Assembly (NCBI RefSeq): GCF_947493595.1 | Contig: NZ_CANLRL010000001.1 | Location: forward strand, 930,001 to 994,000 | Length of the DNA: 64,000 bases | Source of the DNA: an uncultured Shimia sp. | GTDB taxonomy: Bacteria > Pseudomonadota > Alphaproteobacteria > Rhodobacterales > Rhodobacteraceae | Direction of reading: 5' to 3' | In this document: positions 57,666 to 64,000 of the stretch, one piece after another | Layout of the letters: each line of letters begins with the position of its first letter | Numbering within the stretch: the stretch's first letter is position 1 | Notes under the pieces: model-generated | The model's database searches: none | The model's input: only the letters and a program-made list of their open reading frames with translations | Told to the model about the DNA's origin: nothing | Translations under genes and position numbers: made by a program

Positions 57666-58268
57666 TTACTTCGCCAGTTCGGCTGCTTGCGCAACCCACT
57701 CAGGCTTCACTTTAACCGCATCAAAGCTCTCTACGTCAACTGCTGCCAGCTGTGCGTAAGAGGTGATGCCTGCGTCTGCCAGCTTTTTGGCTGCGGCCGG
57801 ACCAACACCAGTGATGGCGGTCAGATCGTCAGCAGCGGCTGCGGCAGGTGCTTCGGCTTTCTTGGCTGCTTTGGCAGGTTTCGCCGGAGCTGCGGCTGCA
57901 GGTGCGGATACGGAACCCGAACCGATGGCAGCTTTAACGCCAGATTTGTCTGCGCCAGTGGCCAGAATGTCGGTGATGCGAACCAGAGTCAGTTTCTGAC
58001 GGTGGCCCACGGTGCGCTTGGAGCTGTGCTTACGACGACGCTTCACAAATTTGATCAGCTTTTCGCCTTTGATCTGATCGATCACGTCGGCTTGTACAGC
58101 GGCACCTTCAACGAAAGGCGCGCCAACAACGGTGGTGTCACCGCCAACCATCAGCACGTCGTTGAATTGAATCTTTTCGCCAGCGTCTGCAGCCAGTTTT
58201 TCGACACGCAGGACGTCGCCTGCCTGTACTTTATACTGTTTGCCGCCGGTCTTCAGGACTGCGAACAT
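57666..58268 (-). CDS. rplU: Ribosomal protein L21 with C-terminal helix-hairpin-helix extension
   Basis: A 200-residue form of L21. The first ~100 residues are a normal L21 (MFAVLKTGGKQYKVQAGDVL ... RRRKHSSKRTVGHRQKLTLVRITDI). An Ala/Pro/Lys linker follows, then a C-terminal domain (about 147-200: DDLTAITGVGPAAAKKLADA, then GITSYAQLAAV) with a helix-hairpin-helix pattern, as in DUF4332-like domains. The extension nearly doubles the length. It precedes rpmA. Confidence 0.95.
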   Translation of the reverse strand: MFAVLKTGGKQYKVQAGDVLRVEKLAADAGEKIQFNDVLMVGGDTTVVGAPFVEGAAVQADVIDQIKGEKLIKFVKRRRKHSSKRTVGHRQKLTLVRITDILATGADKSGVKAAIGSGSVSAPAAAAPAKPAKAAKKAEAPAAAAADDLTAITGVGPAAAKKLADAGITSYAQLAAVDVESFDAVKVKPEWVAQAAELAK

Positions 58269-58463
58269 GTCCTATTCCTTCGATCTTATCGCGTCCTTTG
58301 GTCCCGCAGCCCGAAAGCGTTGGCGTTTTTGGCTAATGCCACCTCAAACAGCGCGCCCTGGTATGGGCTGTGTTACAAAAAATCAGGCGCAAAGTGCATA
58401 CTTCACGCCAGATGGGGGCTTATCCTGTGGAAAACTGTTCAAGTCAAGCCGTTTTTAAAGGGC

Positions 58464-59333
58464 TTATAGGTCCTGAACCGGCTGGATGTCGCCCATACGC
58501 AGCGCCAATGCTTCAAAGCGGTTGGACATGACTTCAAAATGCACGGCATTCATCAGCTCATACACAGTCATCATGTCGGGGTGCTCAAGGGCTTCGGTGT
58601 ATTTGACCAATTCCTCTAGTGAGAAGTCGCGGTAGGTATATGCTGCATTGGCCAGCGAAGACGTCTCGATCGCGTCGGCCATCTCCTCCGCGTTCTCGTT
58701 CAACAGTGCGCGCAGCCCGTCTTCATCGGTGCGCAGGTCAATCACCCCGGCATAAGACGCTGCCAGGATGAAACGGACCTGAATTTCGGTCATCGCCTGC
58801 GGACCTATGTCATTTGGGTCAATCGCCACACTCATGCGGCGGAACAGATCAATGCGCGGATCGTCTTTGGCCTGTAGCTCGGCCAACATGGCGTTACCGA
58901 CCAAGTCCTTTTCCTCATCATCCGCCATATGGCTGTCATTTTCGACCTCCACCAGGCGCTGGCCGAGATCGGAGGCATAGAATGCTGCGGCATGTGCCAA
59001 CAAGTCATCGTCAAGCGTGGCCTCCAATATGTCGAGTGCCCGGCCCTGCATCATTTCAGTGTCAAACACATCCTCAGCAACGGCGGTCCATTGCGCTCCA
59101 AAATCACCTTGGTTCATACCCAGCAAATCTGGTGCGGAAGTTGCGGACAAGGCGATCGAGTCAATCGCCACGTCAAAACCAGTGACCTTCAAGAACGCTT
59201 GCACATGGTCCCGATCGGCCGCTTGTGCCAATGAAACCAGCACAAACAAGCTGGTCAGAGCCGACAATCCCAACAGGAACAACTGATTTTTGAGAGTATC
59301 AAACGGGGCCACGCGGGCAGAAGTCTTTTGCAT
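58464..59333 (-). CDS. DUF2059-family protein
   Basis: A 289-residue exported protein. A hydrophobic segment (about 18-38) ending AQA looks like a signal peptide or N-terminal anchor, and the rest is helical. The segment LAHAAAFYASDLGQRLVEVEND matches DUF2059. It is alone on its strand; function is unknown. Confidence 0.78.
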   Translation of the reverse strand: MQKTSARVAPFDTLKNQLFLLGLSALTSLFVLVSLAQAADRDHVQAFLKVTGFDVAIDSIALSATSAPDLLGMNQGDFGAQWTAVAEDVFDTEMMQGRALDILEATLDDDLLAHAAAFYASDLGQRLVEVENDSHMADDEEKDLVGNAMLAELQAKDDPRIDLFRRMSVAIDPNDIGPQAMTEIQVRFILAASYAGVIDLRTDEDGLRALLNENAEEMADAIETSSLANAAYTYRDFSLEELVKYTEALEHPDMMTVYELMNAVHFEVMSNRFEALALRMGDIQPVQDL

Positions 59334-59439
59334 GCCGTCAAGCTAAATCATTTGTTGCACAAAACAATACAAATCCCACTTGCGCCACATCACAATCCCG
59401 ATTAAACGACGCCCTCACACAGACCACGGTCTATCGGAC

Positions 59440-59529
59440 GGAGAGGTGCCGGAGTGGTCGAACGGGGCGGTCTCGAAAACCGTTGTGGGTGCAAGCCCAC
59501 CCAGGGTTCGAATCCCTGTCTCTCCGCCA
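59440..59529 (+). tRNA. tRNA-Ser (CGA)
   Basis: A 90-base cloverleaf with a long variable arm (GTGGGTGCAAGCCCAC), T-loop TTCGAAT, acceptor GGAGAGG paired with TCTCTCC, G73 and encoded CCA. Anticodon CGA at 59474-59476 reads UCG codons. The next base (59530) is the end of a minus-strand gene. Confidence 0.95.
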
Positions 59530-60579
59530 CTATCCCTGCACTGGTATCAATCGGCTGATCTCCATCGCTTTGAGGGCCTCCAATGAGGGATCTTCGTCAA
59601 GGCCACTTTCGGGCACGTCCAGACCAGCGTTCGCCGCGATGGCAGAAAACTGCAGGGACACAACATAAGCCAACTCCGGATCAAACAGCACACGTGCGGT
59701 CAGAACGTCTTCAATTGCCTTGCGGAGATCTGCGTCGCCGGCCTGAAAATGCATGGCCAATGCCTGCACTAGGGCGCTGTGGGTGCTATAAGTGTGATTG
59801 GAACCGGACAAATGGCTCTCTGCCAGCCAACGCAGGCCGCGCTCTCCGTCCAATTCGACCAAACTCAATACATATGCGCCCAGCATATCACTCTCGTGAG
59901 CAACGCCTTGCGTGACCCTTGATTTTAGAAAACCACTTAACTCCTGTGTCCACTCGGAAAACCCCAAGAGAAGGATCCGGATTGCACGTAAGTCCATTTG
60001 ACTTGTTACATCAAGCTGGGCCCGCAAACTGTTTGCATCAACCTCAAAGTCCAGCGCTTGCAACGTGGCGTAATCCGCCAAATCCAATTCTCTTAGAGCA
60101 AGCTCACGCGCACGCCTGTCTGCGTGATGCAATAGATCGGCAAAGAAGGTCGCGCGCGCACCGGGATCGTTTTGCCAATCCGGCAATGCTTCCCAGATGC
60201 CCTGCACCAAGGGCTCAATTGCCTTATCAACAGTAATCAGACGGTGCCACTCCTCGGTTTCCGGCTCCCTAGCAAACAATACACGCGCTTGCGGTTTTAC
60301 GCGTAACAGTCTCCGCGTGGTGCTATCCACAAGAAAGGGCAGCGTACCAGCGAATGCCTCACCGCGGAGTTGATCGGTGATGGTGAACGAGAACGGCGTG
60401 GTCTCGGACGGCCGCGCCAAAACCACGTTGTCCGCCCATATAAGGCGCTCGACCAGCGTGGGTTTGGGCGCGTACCCATGAAATGCGCAAGGCATGGCCA
60501 CGGTACCAAAACAAATCCCAATCAGAGCCAACCAACCAACTGACTTTGCGCGCACGTCGCTCAGGTGATCAAAAACCAT
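59530..60579 (-). CDS. Unknown exported protein of the three-gene cassette
   Basis: A 349-residue protein starting MVFDHLSDVRAKSVGWLALI, with a signal-peptide-like hydrophobic stretch (about 14-31). The rest is largely helical, with HEAT-like alternation around ADLLHHADRRARELALRELD. A TTG start 15 bases upstream is possible. It overlaps the HupE/UreJ-like gene by 11 bases, so it belongs to that operon, and its stop codon abuts tRNA-Ser. I do not recognise the family. Confidence 0.72.
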   Translation of the reverse strand: MVFDHLSDVRAKSVGWLALIGICFGTVAMPCAFHGYAPKPTLVERLIWADNVVLARPSETTPFSFTITDQLRGEAFAGTLPFLVDSTTRRLLRVKPQARVLFAREPETEEWHRLITVDKAIEPLVQGIWEALPDWQNDPGARATFFADLLHHADRRARELALRELDLADYATLQALDFEVDANSLRAQLDVTSQMDLRAIRILLLGFSEWTQELSGFLKSRVTQGVAHESDMLGAYVLSLVELDGERGLRWLAESHLSGSNHTYSTHSALVQALAMHFQAGDADLRKAIEDVLTARVLFDPELAYVVSLQFSAIAANAGLDVPESGLDEDPSLEALKAMEISRLIPVQG

Positions 60580-61579
60580 AAATCCGTTCCGCAAGCCAAA
60601 AAGTAGCTATGCCACCAATCGTGTAGCCAGCAACCGCATTGGCTCGGCTGACCAATTGGTAAGACAGAAGATTCATGGTTTTCAGAAGCGTTTTCAAGCC
60701 AAAGTTGAGGAACAAAATCACAGCGACAAATACCAATTGGCCAGCCTCCACCCCCAGATTGAAGGTCAGCAAAGCCAGCGCAATGTCGACGTCAGGCAAC
60801 CCGATATCCTGCAAGGCGCCGGCAAATCCCAATCCGTGGAGCAGGCCAAAACAAAAGGCGACCACCCAAGGCGCACGTTCTGACAGCCGCAAATGCATGT
60901 CGTCCCGTTTTAAAATTTCAATCGCCAAAAACACCACCGAGAGCGCAATGATCGCCTCAACCGGAGGGCCGGGAATTGACACATGCCCCAAAGCAGCAAG
61001 TGCCAGTGTTATACTGTGGGCTACCGTGAATGCCGTGATCGCGCCAACCAATCGGCCTTTGCTTCGGATCAACAAAACCAACGCAAAGACAAACAGAAGG
61101 TGATCCCAGCCTTCCAAGATGTGTTCGAACCCAAGCACCGCGTAAGTCCAGCCAACTTGCAGGTGACTCTGGGATATTGGAATTGCGAATTGCGGTTGTG
61201 TTGCCGTTAACCGGGATGTGGAAGGTGCCCCTTCAACGGGTTGAAACCGTACTAGAACATCCGTGTTCTGCCGACTTAAACCGACAATTTCTATGACCTC
61301 CCCCTGTAACCCAGCTGGACACAGTGCCGTCCACTGAGAATGCCAGGCGGCACCGTCGGACACAGGGACCGGCCCGGTGCTGGGTGTACATGAAGTAGGA
61401 AGTTGCACATGAATGTCCATCGGCACGTTGCGCACATCCGGCTTGCGCCAAAACACCGAAAAGACCCCCGCCTCCGTCTCTCGAATGTCCAGGTACCCAG
61501 GATCGAGTTCATGCGCATCGCCTTGCTGGGAAAACACCAGGAGACAGACAGAGAACAATAGGTAGCGAAGCCAACTCAT
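60569..61579 (-). CDS. HupE/UreJ-like membrane protein
   Basis: A 336-residue protein. After a signal peptide (1-22, ending GDA) comes a periplasmic beta-rich domain to about residue 135, and then seven hydrophobic helices with the HupE/UreJ_2 motif GFEHILEGWDHLLFV and a second His motif LLHGLGFAGAL. HupE and UreJ transport nickel, but this larger form with an extra domain (PF13795) has no proven substrate. The ATG overlaps the upstream isomerase stop by 4 bases. Confidence 0.85.
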   Translation of the reverse strand: MSWLRYLLFSVCLLVFSQQGDAHELDPGYLDIRETEAGVFSVFWRKPDVRNVPMDIHVQLPTSCTPSTGPVPVSDGAAWHSQWTALCPAGLQGEVIEIVGLSRQNTDVLVRFQPVEGAPSTSRLTATQPQFAIPISQSHLQVGWTYAVLGFEHILEGWDHLLFVFALVLLIRSKGRLVGAITAFTVAHSITLALAALGHVSIPGPPVEAIIALSVVFLAIEILKRDDMHLRLSERAPWVVAFCFGLLHGLGFAGALQDIGLPDVDIALALLTFNLGVEAGQLVFVAVILFLNFGLKTLLKTMNLLSYQLVSRANAVAGYTIGGIATFWLAERIYGF

Positions 61580-62412
61580 TGGCCGATCCAGCTCTGCAAC
61601 GTGTCCGCGTTGGGGCGAGACACATTGTAGGCCTCCAAAAGTGTGGCTTCCTGCGCCGCCCGCAAATCGTCAGCAAGTGCACTGCGCCAGTCGGCCAACA
61701 CCAGATCTCGAATGTCCTCCAGAGACGGTGTTTGAGCGGGGATGTATTCATGCACCAAAACCACATGCACCCCGAAACCAGACTGTATCGGCCCTGACCA
61801 CTGACCAATTGGGGCCCGTTCCAACTGTGCAAAGACACCTCGGCCAAAACTGCCATCCACCTGGTTGATCCCCGCGTTATTCACCACAGGTTGCAACATA
61901 GACGGTATCGTATCTTGCGGCGGCGCCTCGCCTGCATTCAAGGAGGCCAGAAAAACATCAACATCCAGGGTGTCCTCTGGCAATCCGATTTGCTCGAAAC
62001 TGACCAAAGCCGGTGTTTGAAATTTAGAGGCGTGTTCCCGCAGGTGCTGTTCCAACACCGCATCCTCGGGAACCGCAGACTGCGCAGCAGACGTCATGAG
62101 AAACGCCATTTTTTGCACCAACCGATTGCGCACCACGCCGTCACCATTGTCCAGGCCAAGAGCACGGGCTTCGCGCACCAATACTTCGCTGCGCACATAC
62201 TGATCCAGCAACGCCTGTGCCTCATCAGAGCTCGGGCCACGTTGCATCTGCGCGTGAAACCGAGAAGCGAGAGCGGAAAACACCTGCTCAGATACAACAA
62301 TTTCGTTCGCTTCTGGAGCATCTATCTGCTCAGGTTGCTGCACGAAAAACCAACCAAAAATGGCGACTCCAAAAACAGCAAAGTGAAAAAATGGTTCTTT
62401 TAAAAGGGCCAT
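61576..62412 (-). CDS. PpiC/SurA-type peptidyl-prolyl isomerase
   Basis: A 278-residue protein with one N-terminal membrane helix (about 10-24) and a SurA-like helical region, then a PpiC parvulin domain (about 130-235) ending GRAPIGQWSGP-like residues and FGVHVVLVHEY. It is membrane-anchored and faces the periplasm by topology. It is the first gene of the three-gene cassette and probably helps fold the two exported partners. Confidence 0.82.
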   Translation of the reverse strand: MALLKEPFFHFAVFGVAIFGWFFVQQPEQIDAPEANEIVVSEQVFSALASRFHAQMQRGPSSDEAQALLDQYVRSEVLVREARALGLDNGDGVVRNRLVQKMAFLMTSAAQSAVPEDAVLEQHLREHASKFQTPALVSFEQIGLPEDTLDVDVFLASLNAGEAPPQDTIPSMLQPVVNNAGINQVDGSFGRGVFAQLERAPIGQWSGPIQSGFGVHVVLVHEYIPAQTPSLEDIRDLVLADWRSALADDLRAAQEATLLEAYNVSRPNADTLQSWIGQ

Positions 62413-62670
62413 ATCGGTTCTCTAAATAGCGACAATCAGGGTCGTGATCCCTTAGAACTTGCCCCCTGTTGCAGTTGAAAATCAAGCCTTTCCAAGGCAG
62501 TGCCTGCCTGCCCAAAAGCCAGCAAAGTTACTTCAATTTGGCAGATCGTCCTGCTGAAGTGCGATGCCTATAGGGAGCCTTTCTCCTCATTAGGCAGCAC
62601 ATTTCTCGCCAACACAACATTGAACTTGAGCCTACAATACACCGCGATCCAAACTGATCGTCACAAAGCA

Positions 62671-62706
62671 AAAAAGCCACTAAGCAGTTACGCTTAGTGG
62701 CTTTTT
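62671..62706 (-). terminator. Terminator of tRNA-Asn
   Basis: A 15-bp perfect stem (AAAAAGCCACTAAGC with GCTTAGTGGCTTTTT) around AGTTAC, directly after the tRNA 3' end on the minus strand, with a following T run. Confidence 0.9.
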
Positions 62707-62707
62707 A

Positions 62708-62782
62708 TGGCTCCGGCGGTAGGGATCGAACCTACGACCAATTGATTAACAGTCAACTGCTCTACCGCTGAGCTACGCCGGA
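62708..62782 (-). tRNA. tRNA-Asn (GTT)
   Basis: A 75-base cloverleaf on the minus strand starting TCCGGCGTAGCTCAGCGG, anticodon GTT at 62750-62748, T-loop TTCGATC, 3' end GCCGGAGCCA with encoded CCA. A strong terminator follows. Confidence 0.95.
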
Positions 62783-62893
62783 ACATTTTGTATCTTTCAG
62801 AGTGTGTCTCTGAGGATGTGGCGGGGTATAACTTTGGTTTTCAGGGACGTCCAGAGGCTTTTTCAAAGTTTTTTGAATTTCCGCAAAAAAAAT

Positions 62894-63808
62894 TTACAGA
62901 AGTTCGAAAACCGCCTCTGCGCGTAGATCCCCAGATGACGAAACTTGGCTTTTTCCTTGCAAATCAACGAGGTGCGCAAAGACGTTACGCGTGGCTGCCG
63001 GGAGCAGTGCCGCTGGCGTATCCTTGTAAATCAAAGCCGCAAGGGCTTTGGCAGTTGCCGGCCCCCGCTTGAGTGTCAACAGAATCTCGGCCTCGCGAGA
63101 CTTGCGGTGTGCCATCAGCCAATCCAGCCGCTTTGCTGGGTTCTCAATGGGCGCTCCGTGGCCCGCATGGAACACCCGCCAGGGCCGCGCACGTAGCTTT
63201 TCGCATGAGGCCATGAAATCAGTCAGATCACCATCGGGTGGCGAAACCAACGAACTGGCCCAGCCCATTACATGATCGCCCACAAAACACATATCCGAAA
63301 AAGCAAAAGCAATATGGTTGCCAAAATGGCCTGGCGTATGAATCACCTCGAGCGTCCAATCCGTGCCATCGATGAGATCACCGTCAGCCATCAAAATGTC
63401 TGGAGCAAAATTGACATCCACGCCCTCCCCGCCTCCTGCCAGTCCGGTCTCGGCCAATTTCTGCATAACTACGCTGCGTCCTGCGTCCGGCCCACCAAAG
63501 GCCAGAATTGGCGCGCCGGTTTTAGCTGACAGCGCCGCGGCCAGCGGTGAATGATCGAGATGGGCATGCGTGACACATATATGCGTGATAGACTGCCCTG
63601 GCTTTATGGCCGCCAAGATCGCCTCCAAATGTGGCGCGCTGTCCGGGCCGGGATCAATCACCGCCAGATCAACCGTGCCAACGAGATACGTGTTGGTGCC
63701 ACGAAAAGTCATTGGCGAGGGATTGGGTGCCAGAATGCGTCGCACCCTTGGCTCAAGCTCGACGGCAACGCCCGGTTCGGGGTTGAAAGCCAACATCTGC
63801 GCGTCCAT
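62894..63808 (-). CDS. MBL-fold metallo-hydrolase (LACTB2-like)
   Basis: A 304-residue cytosolic metallo-beta-lactamase-fold protein. The metal motif is THAHLDHS, with further His at HTPGHFGNH and GDHVMGW and a C-terminal FHAGHGAPI. A winged-helix-like C-terminal tail (about 225-300) is present, as in the LACTB2/GloB-like group. The substrate may be a thioester or RNA, and is not defined. It diverges from the sensor kinase gene. Confidence 0.88.
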   Translation of the reverse strand: MDAQMLAFNPEPGVAVELEPRVRRILAPNPSPMTFRGTNTYLVGTVDLAVIDPGPDSAPHLEAILAAIKPGQSITHICVTHAHLDHSPLAAALSAKTGAPILAFGGPDAGRSVVMQKLAETGLAGGGEGVDVNFAPDILMADGDLIDGTDWTLEVIHTPGHFGNHIAFAFSDMCFVGDHVMGWASSLVSPPDGDLTDFMASCEKLRARPWRVFHAGHGAPIENPAKRLDWLMAHRKSREAEILLTLKRGPATAKALAALIYKDTPAALLPAATRNVFAHLVDLQGKSQVSSSGDLRAEAVFELL

Positions 63809-63849
63809 GGTCTTCCTCTCTGGGAGTGGTCTTACGGCAAGGTGTACGC

Positions 63850-64000
63850 ATGTTTTTTAAGTGGCTCAAACGCTATATGCCACGCAGCCTTTATGGCCGC
63901 GCCGCGTTGATCCTTGTGGTGCCGGTTGTGCTGCTGCAACTGGTTGTGTCTTTTGGCCTGATCACCCGGCATTTTGAAGGCGTCACCGAGCAAATGACCC
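63850..64000 (+). CDS. Sensor histidine kinase (start only, EnvZ-like)
   Basis: The first 50 residues are visible: MFFKWLKRYMPRSLYGRAAL followed by a hydrophobic helix and LITRHFEGVTEQMT. The cytosolic start, single helix and following periplasmic sequence fit the N terminus of the EnvZ/OmpR-type histidine kinases common in Rhodobacteraceae. The HAMP and kinase domains are beyond the right edge, so this rests on the N terminus. Confidence 0.6.
   Translation, partial: MFFKWLKRYMPRSLYGRAALILVVPVVLLQLVVSFGLITRHFEGVTEQMT

Noticed and set aside
59440..62782. Integrated element with attachment sites between the two tRNAs
   Set aside because: No integrase, and no repeat of the tRNA-Ser or tRNA-Asn 3' end was found in the interval; kept only as a possible old insertion.

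Overview
This 64 kb window is an ordinary chromosomal stretch of a marine alphaproteobacterium. It most resembles the Roseobacter group of the Rhodobacteraceae. The reasons are a circularly permuted two-piece tmRNA on the minus strand, a dmdA-acuI pair for dimethylsulfoniopropionate (DMSP) breakdown, a trgA-trgB-cysK tellurite-type block, olsB-olsA ornithine-lipid genes, the phosphotransferase ChpT, and an L21 protein with a C-terminal extension. These family assignments come from reading the sequence and recalling protein families; no database search was run. I see no insertion sequence, integrase, prophage or CRISPR array.

Layout. 1-7.7 kb holds lptG/lptF (LPS export), divergent from pepA-holC, then a membrane aspartyl protease, marC, an ABC-F ATPase and ndk. 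7.7-14 kb has a tiny unlisted ORF, an ElaB-like/holin-like membrane pair, rnd, purM-purN, and an exported metallo-hydrolase divergent from a LysR regulator. 14-20 kb has a CAT-anticodon tRNA, a lipoprotein, sufE, a DUF4169/ribbon-helix-helix pair, fumC, an SspB-type ClpXP adaptor and a chromate transporter. 20.0-20.5 kb is ssrA (tmRNA). 21.3-28.1 kb is the most distinctive region. A GntR/FadR regulator with two identical operator-like palindromes diverges from a run of DUF2182, DUF1326, DinB-like, dmdA and acuI genes, followed by a HIT protein and a cysteine-desulfurase-like enzyme. 28.5-35.6 kb has cfa-like, trgA, trgB, cysK, a large MscS channel and an alanyl-tRNA editing protein.

36.6-46.3 kb has yicC-gmk-gamma carbonic anhydrase and then the complete phosphate regulon phoR-pstSCAB-phoU-phoB, with readable Pho boxes before phoR and pstS and a hairpin between pstS and pstC. 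46.2-48 kb has a LuxR-type solo regulator between hairpin-rich intergenic stretches with a repeated palindromic motif. 48-58.3 kb runs mostly on the minus strand: rpsB-tsf, olsB-olsA, proA, proB, obgE, rpmA and rplU, with chpT on the plus strand. 58.4-64 kb has a DUF2059 protein, then tRNA-Ser(CGA) and tRNA-Asn(GTT) flanking a three-gene cassette (peptidyl-prolyl isomerase, HupE/UreJ-like membrane protein, unknown exported protein), a metallo-beta-lactamase-fold hydrolase, and the start of a sensor kinase.

Functionally the window combines housekeeping with marine carbon, sulfur and phosphorus physiology: DMSP demethylation and acryloyl-CoA reduction, high-affinity phosphate uptake, and phosphorus-free ornithine membrane lipids. 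The leads I rate highest are the DMSP operon with three unexplained genes under a twin operator, the tRNA-flanked cassette, the structured region at about 47.5-47.8 kb, and a dispersed intergenic repeat with four copies.
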